Assembly (NCBI RefSeq): GCF_900102815.1
Contig: NZ_FNGF01000005.1
Location: 1 to 64,000, forward strand
Length of the DNA: 64,000 nucleotides
Direction: 5' to 3'
DNA from: Glycomyces sambucus
Lineage (GTDB): Bacteria; Actinomycetota; Actinomycetes; Mycobacteriales; Micromonosporaceae
Of the stretch, positions 60,266 through 64,000 are shown in pieces (the first letter of the stretch is position 1; every line of letters begins with the position of its first letter). Position numbers and translations under genes: made by a program. Below the pieces are notes generated by a model. The model was given only the letters and a program-made list of their open reading frames with translations. It did not search any database and had not been told where the DNA came from.

Positions 60266-61267
60266 CTACGACTGCTTCGGGTGGGTCTCGCCGGGGTAGC
60301 GCAGGCCGATCCGCTCGCGCACCGCGTCGAGGATCTCCATGACCTCGATCGTGCTCTGCGGCGGCACCAGCGTCGACTCCAGCCGGCCCTGCCGCAGCGC
60401 CCGGTGCACTTCCAGGGCCTCGTGGACGTAGCCGTGCCCGACGTAGGGCGCCTCGAACTCGCGCGAGCCCCCGTCGTACCGCACCAGCGTGTACCCGCTC
60501 GGCCGGTACGCGTAGTCGTGCAGCTCGATCCGGCCCTCGGTGCCCGCGATCGTGACCTCGTTCGCCGCCCCGCCCCGGTAGGAGCAGGAGAGCTGCGCGA
60601 TCGCGTTCGGGTACTTCAGGGTGATCGCGGTCTGCGCGTCGACGCCGGTGACCGCGTCCATGACGGCCTCGGCCGACACCGACTCGGGGACGCCGAGCGC
60701 CAGGTGCGCCAGCGTCACCGGGTACACGCCCAGGTCGAGCAGGGCGCCGCCGGCGAGCTCCGGGTTGCGCAGGCGGTGCGAGGGCGGGATGTCGCCGGAG
60801 ATCGCGAAGTTCCCGTTCACGGACACGACCTCGCCGATCATGCCCTCCTTGATCGCCCGCCGCATCTCCCGGATCGCCGGGTTGCAGCGGGTCCACATGG
60901 CCTCCATGAGGAACCGCTGGTGCTCGCGGGCGACGTCGAACATCGTCCGGGTCTGGGCGGCGTTGTACGCGAACGCCTTCTCGCACAGCACGTGCTTGCC
61001 GGCCTCCAGCAACCGGAGCGTCGGCAGGTAGTGATGGGAGTGCGGGGTCGCGACGTAGACGATGTCCACCTCGTCGCTCGCCGCGAGCGCCTGGACGGAG
61101 TCCAGGGCGTGAGGGATGTCGTACTTCTTGGCGAACGCGGCGGCGCGCTCCGCCGATCGAGAGGCCACAGCGGTGACGCGGCAATCGTCGAGGAGGGCAA
61201 GATCTTCCACAAAGGTCGATGCGATTCCGCCGGTCGCCAGGATTCCCCATCGGATCGGTTCAACCAT
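60266..61267 (-). CDS. Gfo/Idh/MocA family oxidoreductase
   Basis: 333 residues from ATG 61267 (MVEPIRWGILATGGIASTFVEDL). The Rossmann NAD(P)-binding start has GILATGGIA in place of GxGxxG, then TAVASRSAERAAAFAKKYDIP, VDIVYVATPHSHH and VLCEKAFAYN, whose EK dipeptide is the family hallmark. The C-terminal half (GEVVSVNGNFAISGDIPPSHRL, GGGALLDLGVYP-type stretch GGALLDLGVYPVTLAHLAL) is the substrate domain. Substrate, probably a sugar or cyclitol, is unknown. A longer in-frame start at 61342 has no support. Confidence 0.9.
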   Translation of the reverse strand: MVEPIRWGILATGGIASTFVEDLALLDDCRVTAVASRSAERAAAFAKKYDIPHALDSVQALAASDEVDIVYVATPHSHHYLPTLRLLEAGKHVLCEKAFAYNAAQTRTMFDVAREHQRFLMEAMWTRCNPAIREMRRAIKEGMIGEVVSVNGNFAISGDIPPSHRLRNPELAGGALLDLGVYPVTLAHLALGVPESVSAEAVMDAVTGVDAQTAITLKYPNAIAQLSCSYRGGAANEVTIAGTEGRIELHDYAYRPSGYTLVRYDGGSREFEAPYVGHGYVHEALEVHRALRQGRLESTLVPPQSTIEVMEILDAVRERIGLRYPGETHPKQS

Positions 61268-61446
61268 GGACGTAAGCACACCACAACTTCCGGCGATCGT
61301 CAACACGAGGGTGAGCGGTACTATCTCCGCCAACCGGGCCATTTCCGCGCGCCTCAGTGACGGTGCGTGATCGCACCTTGCCCCCGGGTGGGCGGTGTGA
61401 CGATTCCCCCACCGGGGAACCGATCCCGCCGTGGCACCATAGCCGA

Positions 61447-62085
61447 ATGCAGACGACCCGAATCAAAGGCGGCGCCGCGCTCGCGCTGGCCGCCCTGGCA
61501 GGAGGGGCCCTGTCGCTGGGACTCGCCGCCCCCGCCTCCGCGCACGCCGCGCTCACCGGCACCGACCCCGAGGACGGCGCGACCCTGGCCGAGGCGCCCG
61601 CCGAGGTCTCGGCGACGTTCTCGGAGAACCTCGACGGGCCCTCCACCGAGATCGCCGTGACCGACCCGTCCGGCGCGGTCGTCGCCGTGGCCGACCCGGT
61701 GTTCGACGGCGACACGTTCACGCAGCCGATGCTGTACACCGAGCCGGGCACCTACACCGTGGCGTTCCGGGTCATCTCCGAGGACGGCCACCGCATCGAC
61801 GACGCGGTCGAGTTCACGGTCGAGTCGATCCCCGAGGGCCTGTACGCGCCCGGTTCGGAGCCGGCGGCAGAGACCACCGAGAGCGCCGCCGCGACCTCCG
61901 AGGAGCCGACGGAGACGACCGAGGAGACCACCGCCGCCGCGGCGGAGGACGAGGACTCGAACGCGGGCGCCGCACTGGCGGCGATCCTGCTGGGCCTGCT
62001 CATCATCGTCGTGGGCGGTGTCGTGCTGGTGAAGACCTTGGGCCGCAAGAAGCAGGCGGGCGACGGCGGGAAGACCGAGAGCTGA
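61447..62085 (+). CDS. copC: CopC-domain protein with C-terminal membrane anchor
   Basis: 212 residues. Signal peptide (AALALAALAGGALSLGLAAPASA) and CopC domain: N-terminal HAALTGTDPEDGATLAEAPAEVSATFSENL with the mature N-terminal His that binds copper(II), then YTVAFRVISEDGHRIDDAVEF with DGH as the second site. A Thr/Glu/Ala linker leads to a C-terminal anchor (AALAAILLGLLIIVVGGVVLVKTLG). Binds copper outside the membrane. No copD neighbour is present, so it works alone or with a distant partner. Confidence 0.88.
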   Translation: MQTTRIKGGAALALAALAGGALSLGLAAPASAHAALTGTDPEDGATLAEAPAEVSATFSENLDGPSTEIAVTDPSGAVVAVADPVFDGDTFTQPMLYTEPGTYTVAFRVISEDGHRIDDAVEFTVESIPEGLYAPGSEPAAETTESAAATSEEPTETTEETTAAAAEDEDSNAGAALAAILLGLLIIVVGGVVLVKTLGRKKQAGDGGKTES

Positions 62086-62118
62086 CCGCCTCCCTGAGCG
62101 GGCGGGATTTCCTTCGGC

Positions 62119-62227
62119 TCAGGGACAGTTCACCTTCTCGGCAGTGCTACCTGCGACAGTGCCTCTGCCTCCTCAGGGACAGTTCACCCACTCGACAGTG
62201 CTTCTGCCTCCTCAGGGACAGTTCACC
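62119..62227. repeat. degenerate repeat of the moaE 3' end
   Basis: CTCAGGGACAGTTCACC occurs at 62119-62135, 62172-62188 and 62211-62227. The last copy contains the moaE stop codon and its last codons; the others lie downstream of the gene. A shared CAGTGC segment lies between copies. Confidence 0.8.
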
Positions 62228-62637
62228 CATTCGTCGGTGCCGTCGTCGAAGAACTGGTGCTTCCAGATCGCCAGGCGCGCCTTGACCGCGTCCACGAGGT
62301 CGGCGCAGGCGTCGAACGCCTCCTTGCGGTGCTCGGCGGCCACGGCCGCCACCAGCGCCGGGTCGCCGATCGCGAGGTCGCCGACCCGGTGCGAGACGAC
62401 CACGCCGCGCACCCCGGGCCGCGCCGCGAACTCCTCGGCGATCCGCCGCAGCTCCTCGCCCGCGGACGGGTGGCCCTCGTAGGAGAGCGACAGCACCCCG
62501 CGGCCGTGGTCGTGGTTGCGGACCACCCCGGCGAACGAGACGACCGCGCCGGCCTCGGCGGAGGCCGCCGTCCGCTCGTGCTCCTGCACATCGAGCGGGG
62601 CGTCCACGACCCACGCCCGGATCACCGGATTGCCCAT
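62212..62637 (-). CDS. moaE: molybdopterin synthase catalytic subunit MoaE
   Basis: 141 residues. Large subunit of the enzyme that adds dithiolene sulfur to precursor Z. Core GAVVSFAGVVRNHDHGRGVLSLSYEGHPSAGEELRRIAEE, then RVGDLAIGDPALVAAVAAEHRKEAFDACADLVDAVKARLAIWKHQFF, with the K-ARLAIWKHQ block containing the conserved Lys. Length typical (about 140-150). It follows moeA by 30 bp on the same strand. Confidence 0.93.
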   Translation of the reverse strand: MGNPVIRAWVVDAPLDVQEHERTAASAEAGAVVSFAGVVRNHDHGRGVLSLSYEGHPSAGEELRRIAEEFAARPGVRGVVVSHRVGDLAIGDPALVAAVAAEHRKEAFDACADLVDAVKARLAIWKHQFFDDGTDEWVNCP

Positions 62638-62667
62638 CGCCGTACTCCGTTCATCGCCGAATCCTGC

Positions 62668-63831
62668 TCACTGCCACACGCCAGGGACCGTCGCGAGGCC
62701 GACCGTGCTCCCGGCCGCGGCCTCCGCATTCGGGGGGACCACGGCGAACCCGGCCGCGCCCGCGAGGCCGCGGAGCATCGCCGAGCCGTGGTGCGCGAGC
62801 CGGCGCCCGGCCGGGTCGACCAGCGCGAGGTGCGTGAACGAGCCGCGGCCCGGCACGTCCTCGGCGAGTTCGACCGTGCGCAGTGGCGGCAGCGGCAGGC
62901 CGCGCAGGCCCGCCAGCAGCGGTGCGACGACGGTGACGACCGCGATCACGGCCGACTGCGGGTTGCCGGGGAGCCCGGCCACGAATTTGCCGTCCGCGGT
63001 GCGCGCCAGGAGCATCGGGAAACCCGGGCGGACGGCGACGGTGTTGAGCACGTACTCGGCGCCGATCTCGGCGAGCGCGGCGTGCAGGTGGTCGACCGGG
63101 CCGACCATGGTGCCGCCGGTGGTGCACACCAGGTCGGCGTCGTTCAGGGCTTCGCGCAGGGCCGCGACGTGGGCTTCGAGGGTGTCCTCGACCGGGCCGA
63201 TGCTCGGCCCGGCGTCGGCGCCCGCGGCGGTGAGCAGGTGGGGGACCATCGGGCCGAGCGCGTCGCGGATGCGGCCCTTCCCGGAGACGCCGCTGGTGAG
63301 CAGCTCGTCGCCGAAGACCACGACCCGGGCGCGCGGGCGCCCGTGCGCGGGCAGCGTCAGGTGCCCGGCCGCGGCGGCGAGGCCGATCACCGGCGGGGTG
63401 ACGGGCGTGCCCGCGGGCAGCAGCTCCTCGCCGCCGCGGGCCTCCTCCCCGGCCTCGCGCCATTCGCGCGCGTGCGGGCCGGTGACGAAGCCGTCCTCGA
63501 CGGTGCCGCTCTCGAGCCGGATGACGCCGTCGGTGCCCTCGGGGACCTGCGCGCCGGTCGCGATCGTCACGGCCGCACCGGGTCCGATGGCGTCGGGGAC
63601 GTGCCCGGCGAGGACTTCGCCGCCGGTGCGCCACGGGCCCGGCCCGGCGACGGCCCAGCCGTCGACCGCGGAGGTCGGGAACGCGGGCAGGTCCGACACG
63701 GCCACGAGCGGTGCGGCGAGCGCCGAGCCGGCGGCCTCGTCGAACGACAGCTCGGCGGGGGCCGGCTTCGCGTCGTAGCCTGCGGCCCAAGCGGTCTCGC
63801 GGGCCTGGTCCCAGGCGATCGGGTCGGTCAT
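62668..63831 (-). CDS. moeA: molybdopterin molybdenumtransferase MoeA
   Basis: 387 residues from ATG 63831. Inserts molybdate into molybdopterin-AMP. N-terminal DLPAFPTSAVDGWAV (the AxDGxA signature), IATGAQVPEGTDGVIRLE, then the MoaB/MogA-like domain ARVVVFGDELL and TTGGTMVGPVDHL (GGTS-like motif), VAGLPGNPQSAVIAV (GNP motif). Shares an ATGA overlap with the upstream partial gene. About usual length (390-420). Confidence 0.92.
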   Translation of the reverse strand: MTDPIAWDQARETAWAAGYDAKPAPAELSFDEAAGSALAAPLVAVSDLPAFPTSAVDGWAVAGPGPWRTGGEVLAGHVPDAIGPGAAVTIATGAQVPEGTDGVIRLESGTVEDGFVTGPHAREWREAGEEARGGEELLPAGTPVTPPVIGLAAAAGHLTLPAHGRPRARVVVFGDELLTSGVSGKGRIRDALGPMVPHLLTAAGADAGPSIGPVEDTLEAHVAALREALNDADLVCTTGGTMVGPVDHLHAALAEIGAEYVLNTVAVRPGFPMLLARTADGKFVAGLPGNPQSAVIAVVTVVAPLLAGLRGLPLPPLRTVELAEDVPGRGSFTHLALVDPAGRRLAHHGSAMLRGLAGAAGFAVVPPNAEAAAGSTVGLATVPGVWQ

Positions 63832-64000
63832 GCGTTCCTCTCATGGTCGCCGTCGTGCAGCTGCGCCACGGCGTGCTCCACGAACCTCGCCGTGAGCACG
63901 GAGAGGCCGTCCTTCGCGGCGCCGCGCGAACCGGCGAGGTTCACGATCAGTGTCCTGGCCGAGACCCCGGCGATCCCGCGCGAGAGCGCCGCGTGCGGGG
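63828..64000 (-). CDS. MogA/MoaB-family molybdenum cofactor protein (partial)
   Basis: The gene runs off the right edge of the window; only the C-terminal 57 residues are visible, reading PHAALSRGIAGVSARTLIVN then LAGSRGAAKDGLSVLT and ending DHERNA. The SRGIAGV...TLIVNLAGSRGAAK block is the C-terminal signature of MogA/MoaB (molybdopterin adenylyltransferase). It overlaps moeA by 4 bp. Confidence 0.85.
   Translation of the reverse strand, partial: PHAALSRGIAGVSARTLIVNLAGSRGAAKDGLSVLTARFVEHAVAQLHDGDHERNA

Noticed and set aside
61268-61342. Longer start of the Gfo/Idh/MocA gene, giving a signal-peptide-like N-terminus
   Set aside because: The added residues look like a hydrophobic leader only by chance; the Rossmann start at MVEPIRWGIL is canonical for the family and cytoplasmic.

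Overview
The window is a 64 kb piece of high-GC chromosome, GC-rich at third codon positions, with many GTG starts, 4-bp ATGA/GTGA gene overlaps, apparently leaderless promoters, a GlnR-type regulator, an ECF41/SigJ sigma factor, PxpABC, a stand-alone NuoD and many WXG100/ESX-like proteins. This points to a filamentous actinomycete. Glycomycetaceae or another Micromonosporales-like family is my guess; no marker gene settles it. There is no rRNA, CRISPR array, integrase or insertion sequence.

Layout. 1-287: G-rich and heptamer repeats, then an O-methyltransferase-like gene. 1260-3546: pxpABC (5-oxoprolinase) on the minus strand. 3732-4703: a GH43-like glycosidase behind a LacI-type operator. 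4868-7154: a polymorphic-toxin locus (YbaB-like protein, WXG100-like protein, export module, nuclease-like toxin, immunity-like protein) closed by a strong terminator. 7285-18757: housekeeping and regulatory genes (orphan nuoD, sigJ with an AhpD-like partner, a sulfurtransferase with SseC-like partner and a cysteine-containing leader peptide, an LmeA-like lipid-binding protein, glnR) and the first ESX-like pair (16551-18478). 18758-36000: a secreted arabinanase and subtilase, DUF1707 proteins, membrane proteins, a HEAT-repeat protein, methyltransferases, a region of tRNA-like pieces in permuted order (30166-30400) and a large membrane protein of unknown function.

36112-60234 is the accessory core. 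A minus-strand operon (37115-44590) encodes a type IV secretion/conjugation-like apparatus: VirB2-like, PrgI/VirB3-like, VirB4-like ATPase, VirB6-like, VirB8/TcpC-like, and a membrane-anchored SLT plus M23 peptidoglycan hydrolase. Divergent from it, behind a perfect 7+7 palindrome, runs a chain of ESX/WXG100-related genes: YbaB-like proteins, small WXG-like helical hairpins, PPE/Esp-like proteins and two more members of a large secreted-protein family. The three members of that family (16874, 48336, 51594) share a Cx4C-SAVP motif, a WxG(T/A)D(F/Y) motif, a GGD-PYP motif, a Gly-rich tail and a C-terminal DPYA tetrapeptide. No ESX core gene (EccB/C/D/E, MycP) lies in the window, so these proteins must use a secretion system encoded elsewhere or, speculatively, the adjacent T4SS-like machine.

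60266-64000: a Gfo/Idh/MocA oxidoreductase, a CopC-domain protein and a molybdenum-cofactor operon (mogA/moaB-like partial gene, moeA, then moaE). The best leads are the DPYA protein family with its WXG-like partners, the permuted tRNA-Pro-like pieces, the short leader peptide before the sulfurtransferase, and the split toxin gene pair.
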